Shown: positions 1-9,396 of the stretch, in pieces | Numbering within the stretch: position 1 is the stretch's first letter | How the letters are laid out: the number at the start of each line of letters is the position of its first letter | Source: Blastobasis lacticolella | Taxonomy: Eukaryota; Arthropoda; Insecta; Lepidoptera; Blastobasidae | NCBI GenBank assembly: GCA_905147135.1 | Contig: LR990068.1 | Span: 1,012,001 to 1,076,000, forward strand | Length of the DNA stretch: 64,000 nt | Reading direction: 5' to 3' | Program-made: the position numbers and the translations under genes | Notes under the pieces: generated by a model | Told to the model about the DNA's origin: nothing | The model's input: the letters and a program-made list of their open reading frames with translations, nothing else | Databases searched by the model: none

Positions 1-210
1 ATAGACATACAGAAAAAATCACAACAGGTACAGCTTATTTCTAAAGAAATATCTTCCAGCCGACCAACGGAAGAGAGAGGTCAAAATCGAGAGGCAGATG
101 GCGTGCACCTTACATTTACTTACCTACTATAGTACAACGAAATATAAATACATACACCATACATATATAATACATACATATATAAATAATACTAAATATA
201 TACTAAAATA
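1..210. repeat. Degenerate dispersed repeat R
   Basis: Shares the order 'cttatctctaaa-gaaat-tcttccag', a purine-rich stretch, 'gcagat..ggcgtgcac' and an ATACATA-rich end with 8640-8870. No coding potential seen. Class unknown; an old LINE 3' end is possible. From 211 to 405 nothing is recognisable. Confidence 0.35.
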
Positions 211-405
211 AACACAAAACAGGCGGAAAAAACGACTGCGCTCCAAATATTGACCTTTCGTCTACCTAAGGCGCGTACCGTATCAAATTCGGTGCATTGT
301 TGATTCGCATCGGGAGATTAAACAATGGAAATGTCAAGCTCAAAGTCTTGAAGGCGTCGACGTAACGGTCTGGTAATGGAAGAGTTGATCCTTTTTTTAT
401 TTACA

Positions 406-1090
406 TTATTAAGTCCGGTACCGGGTTTGAATCCCGCTGCGTACCGATGACTCTTATTTTATTTTGTTGTATTTGGATGTCTCACAGCTTACAACAATAA
501 GACAAGTACAATAGCATAACTTCTATCAGCCACACCACAGATAAAAACTCTCTTCTGAGTTATGTGGCCGCCGTGGGCTTGGTACTCATCCTCACTACGT
601 AGACCCTCTGTTGGTCATGACGCGAAGGTTCGAAAGAACGTTTCTCGCTCGTACGATTCGGATGTGGAATGCGCTCCCAGCCACAGTGTTTTCTTTGGAC
701 TATGACATGGGATCGTTCAAGAGGTATATTACAGGTCTCTTCAGAGGCAGGCAACGCATTTGTGACTCCCCTGGTGTTGCTGATGTCCATAGGCGGCGGT
801 GACCACTTTCCATCAGGTGGCCCGCTTGCCTATTTGGCTGCCGTATAACATAAAAAAAAATGTACATTAGTTGAACACTAACCGATGCTCTTACGGTGAG
901 GGACATCATCTGCACATTCAGAAGACTGAATGTGTAACCATGATCCGATTTTGTCTGGTTCCCCTGGCAGCAGGCTCACGGAGGCCAGATGGCAGTCCCT
1001 CCACTGTAATTAGCTGATCTGCCAAATCCTGGATCATGGTAGAGGCGGATCCCGGGTCCTCTTGTGCGAGAATTCAACCGGGACATTAAA
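406..1090 (+). mobile_element. SINE-1 copy, split by a LINE-B insertion
   Basis: A tRNA-like B box ('ccgggtttgaatcc') at about 418-435 is followed by 'gatgactctt'. The body resumes at 545 ('cttctgagttatgt') and, after the LINE-B insertion at 566-859, continues from 860 ('tgtacattagttgaacac') through 'ggatcatggt' and the RTE-like end 'aaccgggacatta'. About 90 bp of unrelated sequence also separates head and body at 450-540. The order of parts matches the intact copy at 46948-47271. Confidence 0.65.
566..859 (+). mobile_element. LINE-B 3' end, 5'-truncated
   Basis: An open frame at 566-802 encodes 78 residues ending in the non-LTR C-terminal signature: 'FLARTIRMWNALPATVF', then 'DMGSFKRY' and a basic end 'VADVHRRR' before TGA. 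A short 3' UTR ('ccactttccatcaggtggcc', 'cataaaaaaaaa') follows. The element interrupts SINE-1 and is flanked by ATGT on both sides (562-565, 860-863), consistent with target-primed insertion. There is no RT domain in this copy, so it is inactive. Confidence 0.75.
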
Positions 1091-1654
1091 GCCAAGATGA
1101 TTTTATGTCATTATAAATTACTTCTATATACAGTATAAAACAAAGTCGCTTCCCGCCGTCTGTCGCTATGTATCTATGTACGCTTAGATCTTTTAAACTA
1201 CGCAACGGATTTTAATGCGGTTTTCAACAATGAATAGAGGAGTTTAGAGGCAAGGAAAAACGAATGCGAACGAAGTCGCGCGGGTCCAATAGTACATTAA
1301 AAATTTCTTTTATAATATAATGAATATCGTTTTTCATTCAATGATTCTAGTGAACGATATAAAAACCTCTATCAAAACTATTATTATTGAAATGTGCCGT
1401 GTTGAGTATCATTTACAATAGGATGAAATGTGCCTCAAATACCCTAACACTGACCCCGACTCCTTAAAGCCGGCAACCTTATCGCCCGGAGCGATCTCCT
1501 CCGCGTACGGGGTCGTTTCCCGCGTCTGAGTTACATAAATCATTCTAAATTGCACAATTTTCAGTTCGTTTTCGCAAAGCTGTTTGATTTACTGGGGCAA
1601 CGTGGCGCCGAACCCTAATTTTATGTAGGCTATGCCTAATGTCGGCTTTCTTTA
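1091..1654. other. No gene; contains dispersed repeat W (1125-1290)
   Basis: The stretch 1125-1290 has 'aaagtcgcttcccgccgtct', a TATG-rich run and 'acgcaacggattttaatgcg', shared with 19910-20040 (minus), 48570-48660 and 63840-63990. The class of W is unknown. Nothing recognisable was seen in 1291-1654. Confidence 0.45.
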
Positions 1655-1706
1655 GTTATCTAACAGCCATAACACAAGGCTAGATGACGCTGTGTGAATT
1701 TGTCGT
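1655..1706 (+). mobile_element. SINE-2 tail fragment
   Basis: Matches the SINE-2 3' part 'agttatctagcacccataac' followed by 'ggctagatggcgctgtgtga', diverged. The tRNA-like head is missing. Confidence 0.5.
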
Positions 1707-1731
1707 CCAAGCAAACAAGCATATTGTGCCC

Positions 1732-1808
1732 AGAAAACATTAGTTGCCTTGTACGACACCCACGAGTGTAAGGGGTTGGTGCTATTCTGCTCTGCCGGAC
1801 ACCACACG
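1732..1808 (-). mobile_element. Retroposon C, 5' fragment
   Basis: Read on plus it has 'gaaaacattagttgcc', 'acgacacccacgagtgtaag' and 'tctgccggacaccacacgg', the 5' end of retroposon C in antisense. The (TGA)n-tailed 3' half is missing. Confidence 0.6.
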
Positions 1809-1925
1809 GGCAAGACGGCAGTCGCTCCACTGTAATTACCTGATCGCCAAATCCTGGATCATGGTCAAGGCGGACCCCGGACACTCGTGTGCGAGCACAA
1901 CCAGGTCTTTAACGCCAAAATGTTA
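1809..1925 (+). mobile_element. SINE-1 tail fragment
   Basis: Runs 'ggcagtcgctccactgtaat', 'ccaaatcctggatcatggtc', 'aaggcggaccccgg' and 'cgagcacaacc' to 'aacgccaaaatg'. It directly abuts a retroposon C fragment with no spacer, so it is a junction of two broken elements. The next 270 bp hold only a short TATG run. Confidence 0.65.
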
Positions 1926-2199
1926 ATGTTTTACTCTCATGTATGTATGTATGGAATCTATTTATCGCATCAATTTATAACATTACAGGAAATAAACATA
2001 CAGTTTATAATGCAAAAACGAGCTTATCCCACAACGGGATTTCTTCCAGCTAACCTTTGATTAACCGAGAGGACCTTTGATGAGCTGTAAAGGCAATTCC
2101 GAGTATAAACAATATGACGATTAAGAATGTAAACCAGATTAACTAGTCTTATTTGGCTATGGAAATTATGTATTTAAATGGATGTGATTTTCAACACAC

Positions 2200-2529
2200 A
2201 AGAGAGGTAGGGCATAGCGGGGTATCCCGTTTGAATTGGAGCCGCCCGACTGGGGAAGTACCTCCACCTTACAGAATACCGCAGCTAAACAATACTCTTT
2301 TAAATAGTATTGTGTTTCTGCCGGTGAGTAAGGTTTCCAGTGCTCCATGGGGTTGGAATTTGGGGAAACGTGGCTTTGGCAGTGGAGGGATATTTGCCTT
2401 TTTGCTGCCAGAGTAACGTGTTATAGAGGTGCAACGCATTGGCGATACCCTCGGTGTTGCTAATGTCTATAGGCAGTACTTTCCATCAGGTGGCCCGCTT
2501 GCCTGTTTGCCTATCGTATGACATAAAAA
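2200..2529 (+). mobile_element. LINE-b 3' end retroposon
   Basis: About 330 bp ending 'ccgtatgacataaaaaaat', close to the inverted copies at 7813-8143 and 58235-58520. Shared blocks: 'ctgccggtgagtaaggtttc', 'cgtggctttggcagtggag', 'cgataccctcggtgttgcta', 'ctttccatcaggtggcccgc'. The A-rich end marks the 3' end. No intact reading frame; a relative of LINE-B. Confidence 0.65.
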
Positions 2530-3009
2530 AATATTGCTGTAAATTAGCAGTATGTGTTGAAAATCACATTCTATGTGATTCTTATATGATTCTAGACATC
2601 TATGCACTGTAGGTACACCTGGCCTGATTTTTGGTATTGTTTGTTCACCAAATAAGACAAGTCAGTCTGTACAGACCATACATACATGTATATGAGGACG
2701 TAAATATAGTCAGACGTATGTATGATGTATGTGTGTATGTATTGTATGGCCAATCCTGTCTGAATCACAGAATCGTAAAATGCTAAACAAGTAACGTAAT
2801 AGTGACTCACAAAGGAGTCTGCAGATCTGTAATCATTGTTGCAATTACTAATACTAGCTTGTATTGCATAGGATATAGCTATAGTGAAGCTAGGTTGCCT
2901 AGGCTGTGCCTAGTTCTTTAAGCCAGGGGTGGCAAACCAGGTAGGCAGGTGGACATGTAATCTTCCTTTTAACGTGTAATGTTTTAGTGTTTGTTGCAAT
3001 GTTTTATTA
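2530..3009. other. No gene seen; short TATG-type simple repeats
   Basis: Short TATG/TGTA runs lie at about 2680-2745. Nothing else was recognised. Confidence 0.4.
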
Positions 3010-3286
3010 GGTGGTAGGACTTTGTCAAGCCTGAGGAGTCCGCCTGGGTGAGTACCACCGCCTTATCTATTTCAGCCGCCAAGCAACTATGCTTGCATTG
3101 TGTTCCGGTTTGAAGGATAAGGTAGCCAGCGAAATTACAGGCATGAGGCATTTTATCTTAGTCCTCACAGTGACAACGCACCTACGGTTTTGCATTTTCG
3201 TTACTTGCAACCTAAATGTAAGAATCGTAGATGTTATGGGTGACAGTTACCACTTACCATCAGGTGCGCTGGTCCCTTCCCGAAAA
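3010..3286 (+). mobile_element. LINE-M 3' end
   Basis: Shares 'ttgcattgtgttccggtttg', 'ggcatgaggcattttatctt', 'cctcacagtgacaacgcacc' and 'cagttaccacttaccatcag' with 33810-34055; shorter relatives lie at 23210, 28025 and 32118. The end resembles those of LINE-A and LINE-B, so these are probably one superfamily. This copy lacks the A-tail. Confidence 0.6.
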
Positions 3287-3321
3287 TGTCCATTCTTAAT
3301 TTGTCCCTTTCTTTAGGGATC

Positions 3322-3576
3322 TCATCATCACAGCCCGTAACAGTCCACTGCAGGACTTTGGGCCTCTCCCACGAAAGGGAAGGTTATTGCCATAATCTCC
3401 ACGCTTGGCAGGCGGGTCTTGGAGATCGCAGTGTTTAAATATAACAATGGAAAATGCTGCTGCCCATTATTCAGACTATGGAGACTCTTGATCTTTTGCC
3501 TCGAAAACATTAGTCGCCTTGTACGACACCCATGAGCGTAAGGGGTTGGTGCTATTCTACTCTGCCGGTCACCACA
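3322..3576 (-). mobile_element. Retroposon C, near full length
   Basis: In antisense it begins with the tail complement 'catcatcacagcccgtaaca', passes 'ctccacgcttggcaggcggg' and 'aacaatggaaaatgctgctg', and ends near 'tctgccggtcaccaca'. It is ~255 bp like the copies at 15764 and 45771. Small non-coding retroposon with a (TGA)n 3' tail. Confidence 0.75.
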
Positions 3577-3639
3577 ATTTAGGAATCTACTGGGTATTTA
3601 TTCAGTTGCAAAATGGCGATGTATTAATGCAGAATAAAT

Positions 3640-3838
3640 GTTGCCGTCCCGCGGTGCCAAACGGCTCCCGGGACTGTCCAACCAGTCTCCGGGTCCCAGC
3701 GGAAGAGCTTGGTCAATTTCGCCGACCCAACGGTACCAGGAAGGTACCCTAACGAGTGGCGAGCGCATTGCGGTGCTGAAGTTCGACTAACAGGTGAGAT
3801 GGCGGTCAAATACCTGTCTTGTATAAATTAAAAAAAAT
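3640..3838 (-). mobile_element. SINE-3 body fragment joined to a LINE-L tail
   Basis: The reverse complement carries the SINE-3 body blocks found at 44815-44920 and 45543-45660 ('cgccactcgttagg', 'gaccaagctcttccgctggg', 'gagactggttggacagtc'). The right end (3787-3838) has 'aggtgagatggcggtcaaat', the antisense of LINE-L. The 5S-like head is not in this piece. Confidence 0.45.
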
Positions 3839-3845
3839 AAAAGAA

Positions 3846-4366
3846 CTATAATAAGACCACGCTAAGTCCGAATCGCTTTTTAAAAAAAAAAAAATCTCTG
3901 TATGGCAACTTATGCCATGTCTTTTATCCGTCATAGAACGTCATTCATAAAAGTCATAACAAAGAATTTGGCTGACTTGAAAAATATTATTAAGGCGATT
4001 GGCATATTGGAACGCAGCACAGTTAGTTCCTTTTTACGCCAAGTTTATGATGTATTCTTGATCCTTGTCGGTTTCTAGATACTAAAGCTTTGGTACATGT
4101 GTCAAAGAAAAAAATGACGGATCAGTTTTTAGTGTATTCGATTATGTGTGATTTCCATAGAAACCGATGACATCTCAAGAACTTTATGTTGCGCACTAAC
4201 GCACGTCACGCACAACCGTACAGTGCTGCGTTCCAGTGTGCGAATCACCTAAATAATAATGGGCAATGACTGACAAGGACAGATTATCCAATCGATATTG
4301 CCATATCCACACCTTATAATTTCTACCAGTGTCAGTCGATTCGGACTTAGCGTGGTTCTATTATAG
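3846..4366. mobile_element. MITE-F, 521-bp TIR element
   Basis: The ends are inverted: 'ctataataagaccacgctaa' at the left, and the complement of the right end reads 'ctataatagaaccacgctaa', both followed by 'gtccgaatcg', giving ~30 bp TIRs. A shorter relative lies at 49042-49372. TA lies at both edges, which fits a Tc1/mariner-type source but does not prove it. No transposase frame. Confidence 0.7.
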
Positions 4367-4445
4367 CCTCAAAGTACGGTCACCCATCAGTTCCCGGACC
4401 CTGCGAGCATTGCTTAACCTTGAGTGTCGGTCTCCGCACGCTGAC
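4367..4445 (-). mobile_element. SINE-3 head fragment (5S rRNA-like)
   Basis: The reverse complement contains 'gagaccgacactcaaggtta', 'agcaatgctcg' and 'ctgatgggtgaccgtacttt', the A-box and C-box region of 5S rRNA in correct order. It directly abuts MITE-F. Confidence 0.55.
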
Positions 4446-5019
4446 TAATGCCGATTTTGCGTTACTACACATTTAATACGTTTGAAAACGCGTTTCACGA
4501 TCCCTGTCACAACAGGAAACTCGTCAAATTCCATGAAAGGCCTTTAGAACACGGTTCCTGAACGAAACGCTTGTCAAAAATACATTACAGAGCGCTTTGA
4601 AAAGAAACTTTTAGATCATAAATAAACGGATATATTATAGATTCTATGGAAAAAAAGCTTTATTTATTTATTTATTTATTATTGCAAGCATTATCATGAC
4701 AGCTCAACCAATGCGGTAATGTTGACGTCAATGTTAATTAATTTAATATTTGTCCTGATTTATACAATACTATTAATAAATAAAATATAAAATTACGTCA
4801 GACACAATACAATTTTTATCATTACTAAGATTATTAACTAATTAATTACTTATTCTATATTATCTATATTCCGTTTATAAGCTGAAAAAGGTTCGCCATC
4901 TCTGATTTTGTAGGTATATCTACTACATCAAAAGGACGTTTGAGTCATACAGTTGAGTCAGGTTAGGTGTTTGTCATACAAGCATAATTATTCCTAATGA
5001 TTGATGATGAATGATGATT
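4446..5019. other. AT-rich, no gene; TTTA simple repeat
   Basis: A (TTTA)n run sits at about 4657-4680, and the area is AT-rich. It resembles the noncoding end of an old LINE but cannot be assigned. Confidence 0.4.
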
Positions 5020-5174
5020 CATCATCACAGCCCGTAACAGTCCACTGCAGAACTTAGGGCCTCTCCACGAAAGGGGAGGTTATTGCCATAATCTAAACGC
5101 CTGGCCGGCAGGTTGGAGATCGCATTGTAATAAATATAACAACGGAAAACGCTGCTGCTCATTTTCCAGCCTAC
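5020..5174 (-). mobile_element. Retroposon C, 5'-truncated, in an inverted pair
   Basis: Starts at the tail complement 'catcatcacagcccgtaaca' and stops at 'attttccagcctac', so its sense 5' part is missing. It abuts an oppositely oriented copy at 5175-5424, giving a hairpin-capable head-to-head pair. Confidence 0.75.
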
Positions 5175-5424
5175 GTGTCCGGCAGACTAGAATAGCACCA
5201 ACCACTTACACTCATGGGTGTCGTACAAGGCGACTAATGTTTTCGAGGCAAAAGATCAAGAGTCTCCGTAGTCTGGAAAATGGGCAGCAGCATTTTCCAT
5301 TGTTATATTTAAACACTGCGATATCCAACCCGCCTGCCAGGCGTGGAGATTATGGCAATAACCTTCCCTTTCGTGGGAGAGGCCCTAAGTCCTGCAGTGG
5401 ACTGTTACGGGCTGTGATGATGAT
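5175..5424 (+). mobile_element. Retroposon C, near full length, sense
   Basis: Runs from 'gtgtccggcagactagaata' through 'cattgttatatttaaacact' and 'gagattatggcaataacctt' to the tail 'gggctgtgatgatgat'. This shows the element in sense, with the (TGA)n 3' tail. Confidence 0.8.
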
Positions 5425-5553
5425 AAGTTATTATGCGCCTAAAATAAAAACGTACCAATCATTTACTTCATGTATAAGCGAAGTTTGTTTTAATTTGGCA
5501 GGATATTATTTTATTGGTCGGATAAATGTTATCTGAGGATTGGAAAATCGGCC
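5425..5553 (+). mobile_element. MITE-U, left end missing
   Basis: Matches 7404-7578 from 'aagttattatgcgcctaaaa' to the right TIR 'gaggattggaaaatcggccc'. The left TIR is replaced by retroposon C. The right end joins a SINE-1 body ('tagttgaacattaaccgatg'), so it probably inserted in that SINE. Confidence 0.55.
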
Positions 5554-5692
5554 CTTAGTTGAACATTAACCGATGCTCCTGATGACCTGCACATTCAGGC
5601 CAATCTGCTCAGGTTCCCCCCGTTTTTACCCGGTCTCTCAGATCTTGGATTATGGTCAACACCCGGGCCCTGGTGACCGATGTTCGGGAACA
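5554..5692 (+). mobile_element. SINE-1, degraded, head missing
   Basis: Recognisable by 'taaccgatgctcctgatgac', 'ctgcacattcaggc', 'caggttccccc' and 'tcttggattatggtcaacac'. Several deletions compared with the intact copies. Confidence 0.5.
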
Positions 5693-5705
5693 TTATTTCA
5701 ACTCT

Positions 5706-5890
5706 AGCCTGGAGAGGTTTTCCCTGGAGAGTACAACATGGAGTTCTTCAAGAAAGGGGTTAAAAGGTTTTTACGGGTCGGCAACGCGTGAATGATGCCC
5801 CTGGTATTGCAAACGTTCATAGGCTGCGGTGACTGCTTACCATCAGGCAGGCCGCAAGCTTGTTTGCCACCTTAGTAGTATAAAAAAAAA
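5706..5890 (+). mobile_element. LINE-A 3' end
   Basis: Sense order: 'ctggagagtacaacatggag', 'ttcttcaagaaaggggtt', 'cccctggtattgcaaacg', 'ggctgcggtgactgcttacc', 'ataaaaaaaaa'. The first part is the remnant of a C-terminal 'WNELPGEVF..YNMEFFKK' frame; the end is A-rich. Confidence 0.7.
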
Positions 5891-6035
5891 GCCTTGAAGG
5901 CGTCCATATTATAGTGATCAGGGAACACACTCGCAGGCAACGCGGTCCATTCCTAGCCATACGCATTATAAACGTCGAACCACAGCCAGAGTGAATAGCC
6001 TGTTTCTAGACTGGCATGCTCCACTCATCCCACGA
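5891..6035 (-). mobile_element. LINE-L fragment
   Basis: Matches 20888-21060 and 45120-45545: 'gccttgaaggcgtccatatt', 'gatcagggaacacactcgca', 'ccatacgcattataaac'. It follows the LINE-A tail directly. Confidence 0.55.
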
Positions 6036-6087
6036 ACACGAAGGTTGTGGAATGAACTCCCTGGAGAGTACAACATGGAGTTCTTCA

Positions 6088-6172
6088 ACAGTTCAAACGC
6101 TGTATGCGTCGGCGCATACTGGGCGAACAAAGTGTAAGTCAGAGTTTATTCCATCGACTCGATAAGAAGAAC
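6088..6172. repeat. Repeat S, copy 1
   Basis: Shares 'gtatgcgtcggcgcatactg', 'ggcgaacaaagtgtaagtca' and 'gtccatcgactcgataagaa' (with small changes) with 39488-39578. It lies inside LINE-A. Short mobile insert of unknown class. Confidence 0.5.
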
Positions 6173-6224
6173 AGATGAAAAGGTGTTTACGGAATCGGCA
6201 GAACGTGGGTGATACCCCTGGTAT

Positions 6225-6415
6225 AAATTAAAATTCAAAATTAAAAATTTCTTTATTGATTAGGACATTAAATATCTCTTTCAATTGTCAAAAAGGAAAG
6301 TAGGAAGGAAACACACAGTGACACGCTGACCACCCTACGGCCGCAGCAAACCCACCCCACGCCAACCACGACCGGACCGTGTTCGTCAATGCCAGGCAGA
6401 GCCGGACCGCGTACC
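6225..6415 (-). mobile_element. Retroposon K in LINE-A, GGTAT duplication
   Basis: 191 bp, antisense: begins 'aaattaaaattcaaaatt', then 'tttctttattgattaggaca' (complement of AATAAA), 'aggaaacacacagtgacacg' and 'cacgaccggaccgtgttcg'. GGTAT flanks both sides (6220-6224 and 6416-6420) and removing the insert restores LINE-A 'ctggtattgca'. Confidence 0.75.
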
Positions 6416-6497
6416 GGTATTGCATACGTCCATAGGCTGCGGTGACTGCTTACCGTCAGGCAGGCCGTAAGCTTACCACCTTAGTGGTATAAAAAAT

Positions 6498-6841
6498 ATC
6501 CATCGACCGCATCGTCGATTCCCTTCCGCTGAGATGGCGGTCAATTGCCCGCCGAGTTATTGGAAAAAAAATCTCTAGAGAGCTTTGGCTCTACGAACCG
6601 GTTATTTAAAAGTGTTATTTTTCTCGTCTCGCTTCTCTACTACAACGTCAACGTATTATAAATTGTTTCCATTTATTATCTAAGAGGTTACGTGAATGGT
6701 TGACTCTAGCCGCCATAGAGCACATACCCAATAGAGGTGCAGTCTACATCGATCACTTTCTCGCACCTCAGTGATTTTGATTGTACGTTTTTGTTACATC
6801 TACAAGCCTATGATTATAGAATAGCTTAAATAACTGGTAAT
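6498..6841. other. No gene seen
   Basis: A scrap of LINE-L tail ('gagatggcggtcaattg') lies near 6530; otherwise unassigned sequence. Confidence 0.35.
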
Positions 6842-7000
6842 CTTGGCGTTAATGTTGCGGTAATGCTCTCGCGCACGAGGGCCCGGGGTCCGCTTTGACC
6901 ATGATACAGGATTTTGCAGATCAGGTAATTACAGTGGAGGCCGTGTTAATAGGGGCAAACTAGATTGGACCATGGCTACACATTTAATCGCCTGTATGTG
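6842..7000 (-). mobile_element. SINE-1 tail fragment
   Basis: Antisense RTE-like end 'cttggcgttaatgttgcggt', 'ggtccgctttgaccatgata', then 'ttacagtggag' and 'atggctacacatttaatcgc'. The head is missing. Confidence 0.6.
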
Positions 7001-7117
7001 CAAGCGGTAGCATTCCAGAAGCTGGCAGCATTACCTCGTTAAATGACCAAACTAATACGTTGTCCGAGGTACGGGCCAGTACGTGGATTTCAGTATTTTT
7101 GATCAGACTATTCAGGC

Positions 7118-7230
7118 ATTCACCGCCATCTCACCTGGTGGTAAGCGACGATGCGACCGAAGATAGCGAATGCATGTCTAGGAACAGCCTACTCACTCTA
7201 GCCTTGACGGCGACCAGATTATATTAGAGT
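7118..7230 (-). mobile_element. LINE-L fragment
   Basis: Contains 'accgccatctcacctggtgg', 'taagcgacgatgcgaccga' and 'tgtctaggaacagcctactc'. These encode (minus) a degraded 'FKARVNRLFLDRH..'-type tail seen better at 45120-45280. Confidence 0.6.
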
Positions 7231-7403
7231 TTGACTAGCCTCTAGTTCTAAACGATCACCCAATTCCCGGACTCTGCGACTCAAGTTTTATAAGTATGTT
7301 GCCCTTTTTTAATAAAACCCTTTCTAGCCAATACATGAATGAATAAATGATGTAATATGTATTTTACACATGGAATGGGTCCAAATAAAAAAATGTTTTA
7401 TTA

Positions 7404-7578
7404 AGGGCCGATTTTTCAATCCTCGAATAAAACATATCAGTCTGATAAGTTATTATGCGACTAAAATAAAATTGTATCATTACTTCATAATTGTAAAGGA
7501 TTATAGTTTGCTTTAATTTGGCGGTGTATTCCTTTATCGGGCAAATAAACTTTAGCTGAGGATTGAACAATCGGCCCT
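7404..7578. mobile_element. MITE-U, 175 bp, complete
   Basis: TIRs: left 'agggccgatttttcaatcct'; the complement of the right end is 'agggccgattgttcaatcct'. Flanks are TTA and TAG, so the duplication is TA or a 3-bp TWA type (PIF/Harbinger-like); I cannot decide. No coding capacity. The flanking ~170 and ~230 bp hold nothing recognisable. Confidence 0.65.
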
Positions 7579-7812
7579 TAGTTTGAAATAAACACAAACC
7601 GGCAGTTATAGTGATTATATTAACCGGGTGGAGACCTCTACTGGTATACGTGCTCTATGACAGCCGCATACCAGCCGAGTATAGGGTAACTTGTTTTGGA
7701 GCCTTGACGTAAGCGAGTTCACGTTTTCTTATTGAGGTACATAAAACAAGTAACGATTTGTCATAATGGGTGCGGTTTAGATACCGCTATTAAAATATAC
7801 TACCATTGAATA

Positions 7813-8143
7813 CTGTTTTTTTTTATGTCATACAGTAGGCGGGCCACCTGATGGAAAGTGGTCACCACTGCCTATAGACATTAGCAACACCAAGAGTATC
7901 GCCAATGCGTTGCCCACCTCTATAACACGTTGCTCTGGCAGCAAAAAGACAAACGCCCCTCCACTGCCAAAGCCACGGTTCCCCGAATCCCCACCCCATG
8001 GAGCGCTGGAGACCTTACTTACCGGCAGAAACACAACACTATTAAAAAGAGTATTGTTTAGCTGCGGTATTCTGTAAGGTGGAGGTACTTCCCCAGTCTA
8101 GCGGCTCCAATTCGAACGGGATACCCCGTATGCCCTACCTCTC
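7813..8143 (-). mobile_element. LINE-b 3' end, full-length type
   Basis: Antisense: T-run from the A-tail, 'ggccacctgatggaaagtgg', 'ccactgccaaagccacggtt', 'ccccatggagcgctggagac', to 'atgccctacctctctt'. Nearly colinear with 2200-2529 and 58235-58520, which defines a ~330 bp retroposed unit. Confidence 0.7.
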
Positions 8144-8147
8144 TTAA

Positions 8148-8389
8148 CCGTGTGGTATCCGGCAGAGTAGAATATCACCAACTTACACTCGTGGGTGTCG
8201 TGAGGCGACTAATGTTTTCAAGGCAAAGACAGTCTCCGTAAGCTGGAAAATGAGCAGCAGCGTTTTCTATTGTTATATTTATGACACTGCGATCTCCAAC
8301 CCGCCTGCCAAGCGTGGAGATTGTAATAACCTTCATTTTCGTGGGAGAGGCCCTAAATCCTACAGTGGACTGTTTGGGCTGTGATGATG
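8148..8389 (+). mobile_element. Retroposon C, sense
   Basis: Begins 'ccgtgtggtatccggcagag', contains 'gcgactaatgttttcaaggc' and 'cgtggagattgtaataacct', and ends 'gggctgtgatgatgt'. It has small internal deletions. Confidence 0.7.
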
Positions 8390-8919
8390 TGCTTTGTGAC
8401 TAACGTGTAGGAGGCTCAAGCTCAGCAGTGGACTGTTGTGTTGTGTGCGGGTGCGCTCGATGTACTGTTATGATTAATTACAATCGAATTCGTTAAAGGA
8501 CAAACAGTGAAATAATCGAATAGTTTCCTTGATCGAACAGGAAATATGTAATGCTATGGATCCCAAATACGGTATTGGTGTTGTTTTTAATATACAACGG
8601 TATCCTTATGAATGATACCCATCCTTATTTATTTATTTATTCATTTAACAGTTTATTGTACACAATATAACAAATACAGAAAGTACAGATTACTTATGAC
8701 TTTTGTACAGATTACTATGATTTAATAGGCACTACTTATCTCTAAAAGAAATCTCTTCCAGTAGGCCTACAAAAGAGATATGTGAAAATTAAACGCAGAT
8801 AAGACGTGCACAATGACTATAATTATAATACTATAAATAAATACATACATAAAACATCCATACGTCCTTATTGTACATTTGTATTCAAATGCGATATACC
8901 TTTTCAAGGCTGTATCATA
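8390..8919. other. No gene; degenerate repeat R at 8640-8870
   Basis: 8640-8870 resembles 1-210 ('ttatctctaaaagaaat', 'ctcttccag', ATACATA run). 8390-8640 has TTTA-type simple sequence only. Confidence 0.35.
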
Positions 8920-9125
8920 CTCGAAATTTCTTTATTGATTATGACATTAAATATCTCTTTCAATCTTCAAATAGGAAAGGGCAGGAAAGTAGGAAGGAAG
9001 CACACAGTGACATGTTGGCCACCCCACGGCCGACCCACGCCGACAACGGCCGGACGTTGCCCGACAACACCAGAGCCGGGCAGCGCCCGACAATGCCAGG
9101 CAGTCGGACCGTGCCCGACATATTA
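8920..9125 (-). mobile_element. Retroposon K, diverged
   Basis: Starts 'gaaatttctttattgattat', then 'aagtaggaaggaagcacaca' and a GC-rich tract with repeated 'gcccgacaa' and 'ccggac'. It is a diverged subfamily compared with 6225 and 41945. 9126-9396 holds nothing clear. Confidence 0.6.
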
Positions 9126-9396
9126 TTATATAGGTATGTATGTGTAGTTATGAAAAAAGCTACTGAACCGATTTTGAACGAACTTGGGAGGGACATTCTC
9201 GGGCTATGTGACGGAGTTAATCTAAATTTGTGTGTTGTTGTGACAAGGTGTTTTCCATACTGATTTCGCGTGGATAATGCCCATTTTTATTAAACATAGG
9301 AATGGCCTTAATCAGTTTCCCAAATACTTAGGAATTGCTTAAGACGATAACATGTTTCACCAACCGCTAGGAAACAACTATATCTAATAATAATAA

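Larger units (their letters stand above)
6040..6497 (+). mobile_element. LINE-A 3' end interrupted twice
   Basis: LINE-A sequence at 6045-6087, 6173-6224 and 6421-6497. The first gap holds repeat S and the second retroposon K. The frame starts with a 'LWNELPGEYNMEFF'-like stretch; the end 'gtggtataaaaaa' is the A-tail. The two inserts must be younger than this copy. Confidence 0.65.
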
